64,000 nucleotides of DNA from JAJDAH01 sp964487605 (GTDB lineage: Bacteria > Myxococcota_A > Polyangia > Polyangiales > Polyangiaceae), in assembly GCA_964487605.1 (NCBI GenBank), contig CAZARU010000016.1:1-64000 (forward strand), in the 5' to 3' direction. Every line of letters starts with the position of its first letter. Within the stretch, counting starts at the first letter, position 1. A model generated the notes under the pieces. It was given only the letters and a program-made list of their open reading frames with translations, was not told the origin of the DNA and searched no databases. Positions 33,643-41,908 of this stretch are shown piece after piece. The translations under genes were made by a program, and so were the position numbers.

Positions 33643-35037
33643 GTGAAACCGGTACCCGCCCCGAGCCTCACTGGGCGCGCCGGCGCCGCGCTGGCGATCC
33701 TGCTCGCCGCGGGCGCGGCCTGCTCCGGTGACGGATACGCGCCCGAAGAGCAGACGCGCGTCACGCGCATGCCGGCCACCGTGGGCGGGTGCAACTGTCC
33801 GAGCACCGGCACGTGCGCCGATCTCTCGTACTCCGACATTCCCGCGAACGGGCAGTACTTCGTCACCACCTTCGGCGGCGGAACCGACACGCAGCCGATG
33901 TCGTGCGGCGGGACGGCGGACGGCACCTGGGCGTACGCCGCGGGGCGCGCGCGCTTCCCTTGCGGCACCAAGCTGCTCATCACGGCGAACTCGAAGCAGT
34001 GCGTGGCAGAGGTTCGCGACTGCGGTCCCAACCGGTGCGTGGAGGAGGCGGCGTGCAACTGCTCGTGCACGGGACACTCGCCGATCATGGACGTGAGTCC
34101 GTTCGTCACGCAGTTCCTCCTCGGCGCATCGAGCGCGGGCTGGAGCGAGCGCCGGCCGGTGACGGCGGTGCCGGTGGACGCCACGTCGACGATCGGGTGT
34201 CCGGGTGTCGCGGTCGGCACGGGTGGAGCCGGCGGCACGGGGGGAACAGGCGGAACGGCCGGAACCAGCGGCGCGGGAGGCACCGGCGGAACCGCTGGAG
34301 CCGGCGGAACCGCTGGAGCGGGCGGCGCTTCGGGCACGGCAGGAGCCGGGGCGACAGGCGGCGGAGCAGGCGTCGGTGGACTGGGGGGTTCCGCCGGTGC
34401 GCCTCCCGCCTGCGACACGTTCCCGAACTGCGCCGGGTGCACGGGATGCGTCCCGCGCTGCGTGTGCGAGCTGGGTGATGCGACGACGTGCGCCGGCATC
34501 TGCGCGCCTCCGGTCGAGGACGCGGGCGGCGTGGGCGGCAGCGGCGGCACCTCGACGGGCTGTAGCGCGGCACCGGACTGCGGCGCGTGCGTCGGCTGCG
34601 CCGACAGATGCCTCTGCGAGACGGGGAGCGCGGCCAGCTGCGACGCCATCTGCGGTGCCGCGGCGGGCGGAACGGGGGGCAGCGGGTTCGGCGGCGGCGG
34701 CGGGCTGGGCTCCCCGGGGTGCAGCGAGCCGGACTGCAGCGCCTGTGATTCGTGCTGGGGGCACTGCGTCTGCGTGACGGGCGAGCCCGAGCCGTGCGCG
34801 CTCGGATGCGGTGAGGGTGGCGGCACCTCGGGCGTCGGCGGAACGGGTGGAACTGCGGGCGCCGGTGGAACCGCGACGGCGGCGCCCAGGCCGCTCCCGG
34901 CGGTGTCGGGCGGTCCGTGTGGGTGCCGGGCTCCGGGGAGCGCGCCGCCCGGCACCGCGGGCTGGCTGCTGACGGCGGTGGCCTGGGCGGTGGCACGGCG
35001 GCGCGCGAAGCGTCGTCCATGCATCGCAGCGTCCTGA
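33643..35037 (+). CDS. RlpA-like double-psi beta-barrel lipoprotein with three eight-Cys modules and MYXO-CTERM tail
   Basis: 464 residues; GTG 33643 follows the M23 stop directly. Lipobox A-G-A-A-C (Cys27). Residues about 45-180 read as an RlpA/barwin-type barrel with extra disulfides: F-P-C-G-T-K-L, V-A-E-V-R-D-C-G-P-N and P-I-M-D-V-S-P-F ending in V-P-V-D. The D-x-G-P and I-M-D-V-S turns match the RlpA fold, which binds or cuts denuded glycan strands. A Gly-rich linker leads to three eight-Cys modules (34411-34503, 34561-34653, 34720-34809) and a C-G-C-R, hydrophobic, Arg-rich tail. Confidence 0.78.
   Translation: MKPVPAPSLTGRAGAALAILLAAGAACSGDGYAPEEQTRVTRMPATVGGCNCPSTGTCADLSYSDIPANGQYFVTTFGGGTDTQPMSCGGTADGTWAYAAGRARFPCGTKLLITANSKQCVAEVRDCGPNRCVEEAACNCSCTGHSPIMDVSPFVTQFLLGASSAGWSERRPVTAVPVDATSTIGCPGVAVGTGGAGGTGGTGGTAGTSGAGGTGGTAGAGGTAGAGGASGTAGAGATGGGAGVGGLGGSAGAPPACDTFPNCAGCTGCVPRCVCELGDATTCAGICAPPVEDAGGVGGSGGTSTGCSAAPDCGACVGCADRCLCETGSAASCDAICGAAAGGTGGSGFGGGGGLGSPGCSEPDCSACDSCWGHCVCVTGEPEPCALGCGEGGGTSGVGGTGGTAGAGGTATAAPRPLPAVSGGPCGCRAPGSAPPGTAGWLLTAVAWAVARRRAKRRPCIAAS
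34411..34809 (+). repeat. Three tandem eight-cysteine modules
   Basis: Spacing C-x5-C-x2-C-x2-C-x3-C-x-C-x7-C-x3-C; the third copy has x4 instead of x5 at the first interval. Copies are separated by Gly-rich spacers. Confidence 0.85.
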
Positions 35038-35165
35038 GCCGGGTGTGGCGCGAGTGCTCGGCCCTCGGCCGAGCGTCCGAACACGCGTGACGCCTTGCAC
35101 CACGGCGACCCGGGGCGGATCGTGTGCGCCGGCGCGACCCGCGCCGCGAACCGGTGGAGGACGAG

Positions 35166-36164
35166 ATGGTGCGCAACTGGGCTCGAGCACGAAGCGGAGG
35201 CGTCGTGGGATGCCGCGTGGCGGCGATCATCGTCGGGTGCGCGCTCGCCGTCGCGTGTGGCGGCGACTCGGACTCTGCCGGCTTCGAGGGCAGCGGGGGC
35301 GCGAGCGGCGGCGGCGCGGCCGGAAGCGGCGGACTCGACTGCGGCTCGGCGACGACGTGCGTGGACGTCTGCAGGTGCAACGGCGCGACCGAGGCCGAGT
35401 GCGTCGGCGTGTGCGGCATGGGCAGCGGCGGCAGCAGCGGGACCGGAGCGGGCGCCGGGGGTGGGGGCGTCGGCGGGACGGGTGCCGCGGGTGCCGGCGG
35501 GACGGGCCCCACGGGCTTCGTTCCGGCGCGCTGCCACGGAGACGCCAGCAAGACGATCATGATCGGCGACTCGTACCTGGCGCTGAGCGGCGACGTGACG
35601 CGCTTCCTGGAGCAGTACTCCGGTCAGAAATTCCGCACGCACTACGTGAGCGGCACGCAGATGGTCGGCGGCCTTCCGCCGTCGATTCCCGACCAGGCCC
35701 GCGCGGCCTACCAGCAGGGCCCGGTCGAGTCCGTCATCATGACCGGTGGCGGCAACGACATCCTGATCGGCGACGCGACCTGTCGCGTCGCGCCCATGGG
35801 CGCGACGTGTCTCGCGACCGTGCAGCGCACCCTCGACGCCGCAGGCGCCCTGATGGTCGAGGCCGCGTCGAAGGGCGTGCGCGAGGTCGTCTACTTCTTC
35901 TACCCGCACCTTCCGGGCAGCCTGCTCGCCCCCATCGAGCTGAACCAGGTGCTCGACCACGCGGCGCCGCTGGCGAAGGCCATCTGCGAGAACTCCACGG
36001 TGCTCGACTGCACCTTCATCGATACGCGACCGGCGTTCATGGGGCACCCCGAGTACATCGGCGTCGACGGGATCCACCCGACGGCGCCCGGCTCGGAGGC
36101 GATCGCGAAGCTCCTGTGGGCGGCGATGCAGAACAACTGCGCGACGGGCCTCGCAGCGCACTGA
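35166..36164 (+). CDS. SGNH/GDSL-type hydrolase lipoprotein with shortened Cys module
   Basis: 332 residues; GGAGG 5 nt before ATG 35166. Lipobox A-L-A-V-A-C (Cys31). A shortened six-Cys version of the neighbouring module (35340-35414; C-x5-C-x3-C-x-C-x7-C-x3-C) lies before the catalytic domain rather than after it. The SGNH domain has M-I-G-D-S-Y (nucleophile Ser), G-G-G-N-D (oxyanion Asn) and V-D-G-I-H-P (Asp/His), so the triad is complete. Likely an esterase, perhaps of O-acetylated wall or surface glycans given the neighbours. No MYXO-CTERM tail. Confidence 0.85.
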   Translation: MVRNWARARSGGVVGCRVAAIIVGCALAVACGGDSDSAGFEGSGGASGGGAAGSGGLDCGSATTCVDVCRCNGATEAECVGVCGMGSGGSSGTGAGAGGGGVGGTGAAGAGGTGPTGFVPARCHGDASKTIMIGDSYLALSGDVTRFLEQYSGQKFRTHYVSGTQMVGGLPPSIPDQARAAYQQGPVESVIMTGGGNDILIGDATCRVAPMGATCLATVQRTLDAAGALMVEAASKGVREVVYFFYPHLPGSLLAPIELNQVLDHAAPLAKAICENSTVLDCTFIDTRPAFMGHPEYIGVDGIHPTAPGSEAIAKLLWAAMQNNCATGLAAH

Positions 36165-36244
36165 CGGCGCGGGCCCTGGTTCCGTCGCTCGTCTCAGGCG
36201 CGCTGCGCTTGTCCGGTCACGGCAGGCGTGACACGGTCGGCGCC

Positions 36245-36895
36245 ATGCGCCCGCCCGTCTCCGCGCCGCCCGCCGTGGTCGCGGCGCTCGTGGCGTTCGC
36301 CGCGTGCGGCGGTGAGGTGGACTCGCCCGGAACCGGCGCCGGCGCGGGCGCCGGCGGGAGCTCGGCCGCGGACGCGAGCGTCGATCGGGACTGCTACGAG
36401 CAATGCCTCGCCAAGGGAGAGCCTTCCGACACTTGCAGCGCCTACTGCGTCATCGGCGGCAAGGGCGGCACCGCCGGTAAGGGCGGCACCGCCGGCAAGG
36501 GCGGCTCGGCGGGCAAGGCCGGCAGCTCGGGGAGCGGCGCCACGGCCGGAGCGGGCGGCGGCAAGGCGGGCGCCGGAGGGGCGTCGGGCTCGGCGGGTCA
36601 GGGCGGCGCACCCATCGAGCCCGATGTCGAGAAGCCGTGCGTGCAGTGCCTGTACGACGCGACCGCGACGACGGGGTGCGCCCCGCTGGCCGAGGAGTGC
36701 GAGAAGAGCGTGGCTTGCACGCAGCTGCAGTGGTGCCCGACGCTCTGTGGACGAACGGACTGCGTCGAAGAGTGCAACCAAGCCATCCCGTCGGGGGTGG
36801 CTCCGCTGACGGCGCTGGTTCGCTGCATGGCGTGTGGCCACGGTCCCTGCACCGACGCGTGTCGGCACGCCGTCGTCGCGAGCTACTGCGAGTGA
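36245..36895 (+). CDS. Cys-rich lipoprotein with Gly-Lys-Gly linker
   Basis: 216 residues from ATG 36245. Lipobox A-F-A-A-C (Cys21). A four-Cys island (C-Y-E-Q-C ... C-S-A-Y-C, spacing 3-9-3) resembles the second half of the eight-Cys module of the preceding genes without its C-x-C. The linker contains repeated G-K-G-G-T-A units, unusually Lys-rich. The C-terminal 90 residues hold about 14 Cys (C-V-Q-C, W-C-P-T-L-C, C-M-A-C-G-H-G-P-C), a second disulfide-rich domain of unknown kind. No catalytic motif. Confidence 0.72.
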   Translation: MRPPVSAPPAVVAALVAFAACGGEVDSPGTGAGAGAGGSSAADASVDRDCYEQCLAKGEPSDTCSAYCVIGGKGGTAGKGGTAGKGGSAGKAGSSGSGATAGAGGGKAGAGGASGSAGQGGAPIEPDVEKPCVQCLYDATATTGCAPLAEECEKSVACTQLQWCPTLCGRTDCVEECNQAIPSGVAPLTALVRCMACGHGPCTDACRHAVVASYCE

Positions 36896-37009
36896 CGCCG
36901 CGCGGCGCGCCGATCTCAGGGCGAGCGGGCAGTGCCGTCGGTCCCCGCGCGTGCCCCCGTCGACCCGGCGCACCGGACGTGGCACGTTCCGCGCGGAGGT
37001 TCGCTGCTC

Positions 37010-39262
37010 ATGACACGACGTAAGGGTGCACGGGGGGCCGCCGCGGCGCTGCTCCTGGGCTTGGGCTTCGCCGCTTGCGGTGGCGACGACGAGAAGAAGT
37101 CGAACGCGACCGGCGGAGCCGGTGGAAGCGCCGGAAGCGACGGCGGAGCGCTCGATGCCCAGGCGGGCACCGCCGGCGCGAGCGGCAGCGCGGGCGCCGG
37201 CGGCGCCACGGACGCCGGACCCGACGCGGAGCCGCCGCCTCCGTTCAGCCCTGCGGCCGCGGCCCGCGGCTTCGAGCTGTTCTACAAGGAGCGCGTCCAC
37301 CGCGCCGTGCTCGTCTACAACCGCTTCGGGATGTTCGGCGACTCCGGCTTCGCGACGACGATCGGGAGCGCCGCGGTCGCCAAGACCGGCAACGACTTCG
37401 AGGTCGTCGCAGGACCGCGCGACAACAACCTGATCGGCACGTCCATGTTCGGCGTGTACAGCGCCTACAAGATCTTCCGCTCCCGCGAGCTGGCGCTCAC
37501 GCTCGTTCGAATGTTCGACGGACTCGTCTTCTTCGAGGAGGTGAGCGGCCATCCAGGGATGACCGCGCGTGAGGCGCTCCCCGGCTGGACCCGCGTCATG
37601 GATGGCGTGTCGAAGACGGTCATGCGGACGCGCAACGGGCAACCCGTGACGCATCCCGCTCCTCCCCCCGCCGCGCTGGAGGCAGAGGTGCTCTCCACGT
37701 TCTACGACGGCATTCGGGTGACGTACCGCGAGAACCCGGAGGAGTACTTCTTCAGCTACCTCCCGGCGGCCGACGTGGTGGACTACTCGATCACCCACGC
37801 CCACTCCGAGCTTCCGAGCTACCTGCGGGTGAGCGACTGCTGCTCGTCGTTCATGCGCACCCCCGACACGGAGAAGTGGGGAGGCGCGTACTGGGGGAAT
37901 CACAACTCGCGGGACAACTTCCCCGACCTGGCGCTCGGTGTGATCGCCGCGCTGGCCGCCGAGAGCGATGCGGACGCCGACGCCGACGTGCGCGCCGCCG
38001 CGGGGCGCGCGGTCGCCGCAGGCAAGCGCATGGGCGACCTCGTGCAGCAGAACGGGGGCAACATCATGACGGTGGACGAGCACAACCCGTACTCCACGCT
38101 CGTGGTGAGCGGTGACGTGCGGCCGCACGGGCTGCCCGAGAACGAGAACCTCGGCGCGCTCGCGGCCTGCCCCGACGTCTTCCTCGGCGTCGCCATCGCC
38201 ACGCCCGGGCTCACCCTGCCCGCGCCCATGCTCCCGATGCCGGGAACGGTCGAGACCGTCCTGAAGAACGCCCTCGGCTCGGCGGTGGAGTGTCCCATTC
38301 CGAACCCACGTCTCTGCAACGGCCTCGACGACGCCTACTGCGGCTTCGGCTGGACCAATTTCGAGGACATCTCCATCCTCGGGCAGCCGCTCCTCGACTT
38401 CGTCCAGGCTCTGGAGGACGCGACGCCCGGGACCGCCGAGACCCTGCTGGGAAGCTTCCAGAACGACTTCGACGACATCGTGGAGGCGATGGTCGCGCTC
38501 GTGCACTACGCACGCACGACGAAGAATCCCGCCCTCGTGGCGGAGTCGAAGAAGGTGGCGAAGGCGATGAGCCACGTGATGCGGCGCTTCGCGGACGTCA
38601 TCTACACGAAGACGAAGCCCGATCGCCGCGCGGAACAGCGCTACGAAGCCGCCATCTTCGACGCCCTCGCAGGCGTGGACGTGCTCGAAGCCGACCTCGG
38701 CGACTTCGAGCAGGAAGAAAGCAGGATCGCCGCCATCGAGGATCTTCTGAACCTGGCGGACACTCAGCCCGCAGGGCTCCTGACCGACCAGGAGATCCTG
38801 AACCGAGTGGAGCAGGGCCTCGTGAACCTGGGCAACCACGCGTCCGGGCGCAGCGACGCGATCCGACAGCGCTATCGCGATGCGTTCGCCATGGAGCCCC
38901 CCGTGCGACGGGCGGGAGCGGGCTACGAGGCGCGGCGGGCCGGCGGTGCCTGGCAGCCCGCGGAGGTACCGCGGCACACGCGCATCGGCGGCATGGATCT
39001 GCTGCAGGCCATCGCCATCTGCAACGTGTCGCCGCAGATCCTGGACTGCTCGTGGGCGGCCGCCGGGTGCGAAAGGCCGGACCTCGACGGCAACCGCTCG
39101 GTGGACGCCGCGGACCGTACCGCATTCGACGCCGCGTTCACCGACGGGAAGGCTTGCGGTGACGCCGACGGCTGGTGCAGCGGCGCCGACCTCGATCGGT
39201 CCGGGACGCTCGACTCGAACGATCAGGCGTTCATGGCGGCCGCGGAGGGCTGCTGGTACTGA
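37010..39262 (+). CDS. Large lipoprotein with C-terminal dockerin-like EF-hand pair
   Basis: 750 residues from ATG 37010 with GGAGG about 9 nt upstream. Lipobox G-F-A-A-C (Cys23), a short Gly-rich linker, then about 600 residues of mostly helical globular protein with scattered Cys pairs. I do not recognise this part; the H-N-S-R-D-N-F-P-D and helix-rich segments could suit an alpha/alpha barrel of a glycan-active protein. The last 60 residues have two calcium-loop motifs (D-L-D-G-N-R-S-V-D and D-L-D-R-S-G-T-L-D), like a type I dockerin. It converges with the sensor kinase, overlapping by 32 nt. Confidence 0.75.
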   Translation: MTRRKGARGAAAALLLGLGFAACGGDDEKKSNATGGAGGSAGSDGGALDAQAGTAGASGSAGAGGATDAGPDAEPPPPFSPAAAARGFELFYKERVHRAVLVYNRFGMFGDSGFATTIGSAAVAKTGNDFEVVAGPRDNNLIGTSMFGVYSAYKIFRSRELALTLVRMFDGLVFFEEVSGHPGMTAREALPGWTRVMDGVSKTVMRTRNGQPVTHPAPPPAALEAEVLSTFYDGIRVTYRENPEEYFFSYLPAADVVDYSITHAHSELPSYLRVSDCCSSFMRTPDTEKWGGAYWGNHNSRDNFPDLALGVIAALAAESDADADADVRAAAGRAVAAGKRMGDLVQQNGGNIMTVDEHNPYSTLVVSGDVRPHGLPENENLGALAACPDVFLGVAIATPGLTLPAPMLPMPGTVETVLKNALGSAVECPIPNPRLCNGLDDAYCGFGWTNFEDISILGQPLLDFVQALEDATPGTAETLLGSFQNDFDDIVEAMVALVHYARTTKNPALVAESKKVAKAMSHVMRRFADVIYTKTKPDRRAEQRYEAAIFDALAGVDVLEADLGDFEQEESRIAAIEDLLNLADTQPAGLLTDQEILNRVEQGLVNLGNHASGRSDAIRQRYRDAFAMEPPVRRAGAGYEARRAGGAWQPAEVPRHTRIGGMDLLQAIAICNVSPQILDCSWAAAGCERPDLDGNRSVDAADRTAFDAAFTDGKACGDADGWCSGADLDRSGTLDSNDQAFMAAAEGCWY

Positions 39263-41648
39263 GCTTCACCGTCACCGGCTCCGCCAGCGCGCGCGCGAGT
39301 GCGGCGGCGACCTTCTCCCGGGAGAACGGCTTGGCGATCCACTCGGTGATCCCCTCGCGCGTGAGCGCCAGCGCCTCAGCTTCCAGCGGGTAGCCGCTCA
39401 TGACGACCACGGGCAGATCCGGCGCGAACCGCCGCGCCATCCTGCAGAACTCGACGCCGCCGACCCCGGGCATGACCAGGTCGGTCAGCACGACGTGGAT
39501 GTCGTCACGTCGCTTTCGCAGTACCTCGTAGCCTGCGCCACCGTCGGACGCCGTGAGCGCACGGTAGCCGATGGTCGTGACGAGCTTCGCGAGAGAGCGG
39601 CGCAGCACGGGATCGTCTTCCACGACGAGAACGCCCTGCGCCGCGCCGGCGACCAGCGCACGATCGGAGCCGGGCGCGTCGTCGATCTCCTCCTCGGTGG
39701 CTGGAAAATACAGCGAAAACGTCGTCCCGCGCTCGCGGCTGCTCTCGACGCCGACGGTTCCCTCGTGCTGCTTCACGATGCCGTAAACCTGACTCAGGCC
39801 GAGCCCCGTACCTTCGCCGGGCCGCTTCGTCGTGAAGAACGGCTCGAACACGTGGGGCAGAACGTCCGGCGGAATCCCCGTCCCCTCGTCCGAGACGCGC
39901 ACGCACACCCACGACCCGCGGGGTGGCGAGCCAGAGCGTGCGTCGTCCCCGTCACCGAGGCGGACACCCTCGACGCCGACGCGCAGCGTCCCGCCCTGCG
40001 GCATCGCGTCGCGCGCGTTGAGCGCCAGGTTGGTGAGCACCTGGTGAATCTGCGTCGCGTCGGCGCGCACGGTGTGTACTCCCGGAGCCACGTCGAGGAC
40101 GATCCGCACGGTCTCGGGGATCGAGTGGCGCAGCATCGTCACGACGTCGCGGAGCAGCGCGCCCATGTCCACGGGGCGGAACGTGGCGACGGACCTCCGG
40201 CTGAAGTCGAGGATTTGCCGGATGAGCGCGGCGCCTCTGCGGGTCTGCTCCACGACGGCGCCCACCTGCTCGCGAACGACCGAGGGCGACTCCGCGCCGT
40301 CCAGGGCGAGCTCGGAGCACGTGGCGACCACCTGCAAGAGGTTGTTGAAGTCGTGGGCGATTCCCGCCGCGAGGCGCCCCACCGCCGCCAGGCGATCGTG
40401 CTCGCGAAGGCGCGCGCGGAGATCGTGCTCGACGGTGACCTCGCGAAGCACGAGCACGTGCCCGCCGCTCCCGCCGGCGCGGCGCGCCGCCACGTCCAGC
40501 ACGCGCCGCACGGGCTGCTCGACGATCACCTCGACCCGCGCGGGAGCCGCCGCGACGAGCGCGGAGAGCGAGTGAGCCCCCAGCGTCGTGATCGCGTCTC
40601 CGGTGGAGCGCGCGGCGAGAACGTCGAGCAACTCGCGGCCCGTCTCGTTCGCGAGCTGCACGTGGCCGGTGGCGTCGAGCAACACCACACCTTCGGGGAG
40701 GTGCTGCACCAGGATGCCGAGGCGTTCGCGCTCCGCCGTCAAGTCGGCCCTCAGCTTCGCCTCGCGGAGCGCCACCGCGAGTTCGTCCGCGATGGCGCGA
40801 GCGAAACCCACGAAGGCGTCGTCGAACGCATCGTCGTCGGGCGACGACAGCGTCACCTCACCGAACGTCTCGCCCATGGAAGACAGGGTGAGCGTCAACG
40901 CGCTCCGGAGACCGCTCTGGTGGAGCGCCTCGAGAAGCTCCCCCACGTTCGAGGGAGTCCCCAGGTGGGGGACGTACCGGACGGGGCGACGCGAGAGCTC
41001 GTCGAAGTCCGTCCAGTCGGCCAGCGGGAGCCGGCGACCGGGCGCCAGGCGCTCCACGTACACGCCGGCGGTCGCGAGGACCTCCGCGGTGCCCGCGATG
41101 ACGTCGAACGTCGAGACGCCGCCTCTTCCGCCGGGAATCCTCTGGATCAGTCGCTCGAGCGCGCGCCGAGCGACGACGTCGATGGGCTCGCCGGCGACGA
41201 CGTCGCGATCGATGGACTGGGCGAGGGCGAGCTGTTCGACGTGCTGCTTGAGCGCGTTCTCGACCCGCCGCCTGTCCGTCACGTCGCGGTTCACGCTCAT
41301 CACCGCCGGTCGGCCTTCCACGACGATCGCCGCAGCGTTGATCTCGAGGAACATGCGGGTCCCATCCGGGCGAACGTGGACCGACTCGAACCCGCGCGTG
41401 TGGCCGAACTCCAAGGTCTCGGCGATCTGCGCCTCCCCCGCCGCAACGTTCGCGGTCATGGACTTCAGGCTGCGCCCGATGAACTCCGCGCGGTCGATGC
41501 CGTAGAGCTCGCAGGCACGTCGGTTGACGTCGATCACGACCTCGTCCGCAGGGCGGAACACGACGATGGCGTCGTGCACACTCTCGAAGAAATCTCGCCT
41601 CAGGCGCGCCTGGGTCCCCTCCGGCGAATCGGAGCGTAGCTCGGTCAT
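39231..41648 (-). CDS. Hybrid sensor histidine kinase (PAS-GAF-PAS-HisKA-HATPase-REC)
   Basis: 805 residues from ATG 41648; longer upstream frames are non-coding in character. PAS at about 15-130, a GAF-like domain about 150-300, a second PAS-like segment about 305-410, HisKA with phosphoacceptor His432 in A-A-G-I-A-H-D-F-N-N, and HATPase with N-A-R-D-A-M, D-E-G-T-G-I-P and G-T-G-L-G-L. The C-terminal receiver has E-D-D, T-D-L-V-M-P (phospho-Asp) and A-K-P-F. No transmembrane helix, so cytosolic sensing. No DNA-binding response regulator is adjacent. Confidence 0.92.
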   Translation of the reverse strand: MTELRSDSPEGTQARLRRDFFESVHDAIVVFRPADEVVIDVNRRACELYGIDRAEFIGRSLKSMTANVAAGEAQIAETLEFGHTRGFESVHVRPDGTRMFLEINAAAIVVEGRPAVMSVNRDVTDRRRVENALKQHVEQLALAQSIDRDVVAGEPIDVVARRALERLIQRIPGGRGGVSTFDVIAGTAEVLATAGVYVERLAPGRRLPLADWTDFDELSRRPVRYVPHLGTPSNVGELLEALHQSGLRSALTLTLSSMGETFGEVTLSSPDDDAFDDAFVGFARAIADELAVALREAKLRADLTAERERLGILVQHLPEGVVLLDATGHVQLANETGRELLDVLAARSTGDAITTLGAHSLSALVAAAPARVEVIVEQPVRRVLDVAARRAGGSGGHVLVLREVTVEHDLRARLREHDRLAAVGRLAAGIAHDFNNLLQVVATCSELALDGAESPSVVREQVGAVVEQTRRGAALIRQILDFSRRSVATFRPVDMGALLRDVVTMLRHSIPETVRIVLDVAPGVHTVRADATQIHQVLTNLALNARDAMPQGGTLRVGVEGVRLGDGDDARSGSPPRGSWVCVRVSDEGTGIPPDVLPHVFEPFFTTKRPGEGTGLGLSQVYGIVKQHEGTVGVESSRERGTTFSLYFPATEEEIDDAPGSDRALVAGAAQGVLVVEDDPVLRRSLAKLVTTIGYRALTASDGGAGYEVLRKRRDDIHVVLTDLVMPGVGGVEFCRMARRFAPDLPVVVMSGYPLEAEALALTREGITEWIAKPFSREKVAAALARALAEPVTVKLSTSSPPRPP

Positions 41649-41878
41649 GGTGAACCGCCGCGCGGGACCCACGCGACCGGCCGACAGCATACGGCACGCG
41701 GCCGCAGGCCTTGAAGGCGCTCCGCCCAGGGCACGCGCGACGTTCCCGGCATCCGGCCTGCGCCAGTCTGTGCCAGAGCCGGGCCCCGAGCGGCGCTGCT
41801 CGAGACCCGTACCCCGGTTTCTGCGCGAAATCCTCGACCGGGGAGACCGTCCGGCCGGGGGCCCGCGGGCGCGGCCCA

Positions 41879-41894
41879 TGGTACGACTGTTGCT
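41879..41894 (+). promoter_or_regulatory. Possible sigma54-type site TGGTACG-N4-TTGCT
   Basis: One mismatch to TGGCACG-N4-TTGCT with correct GG-N10-GC spacing. The predicted start would fall only about 4 nt before ATG 41909 and after the GGAG at 41899, which makes the match less convincing. Confidence 0.35.
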
Positions 41895-41908
41895 CCCCGG
41901 AGACGGCG

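Noticed and set aside
32173..35190. A 1005-codon open frame antisense to the hydrolase cluster
   Set aside because: Arg/Ala/Pro-rich composition and no motif; it is the GC-driven shadow of the M23, RlpA-like and small lipoprotein genes on the plus strand.
36980..36994. Sigma54-like TGGCACG with GG-N10-GC before the 37010 lipoprotein
   Set aside because: The -24 half is good but the -12 half is GCGC in place of TTGC; too weak in DNA this GC-rich.
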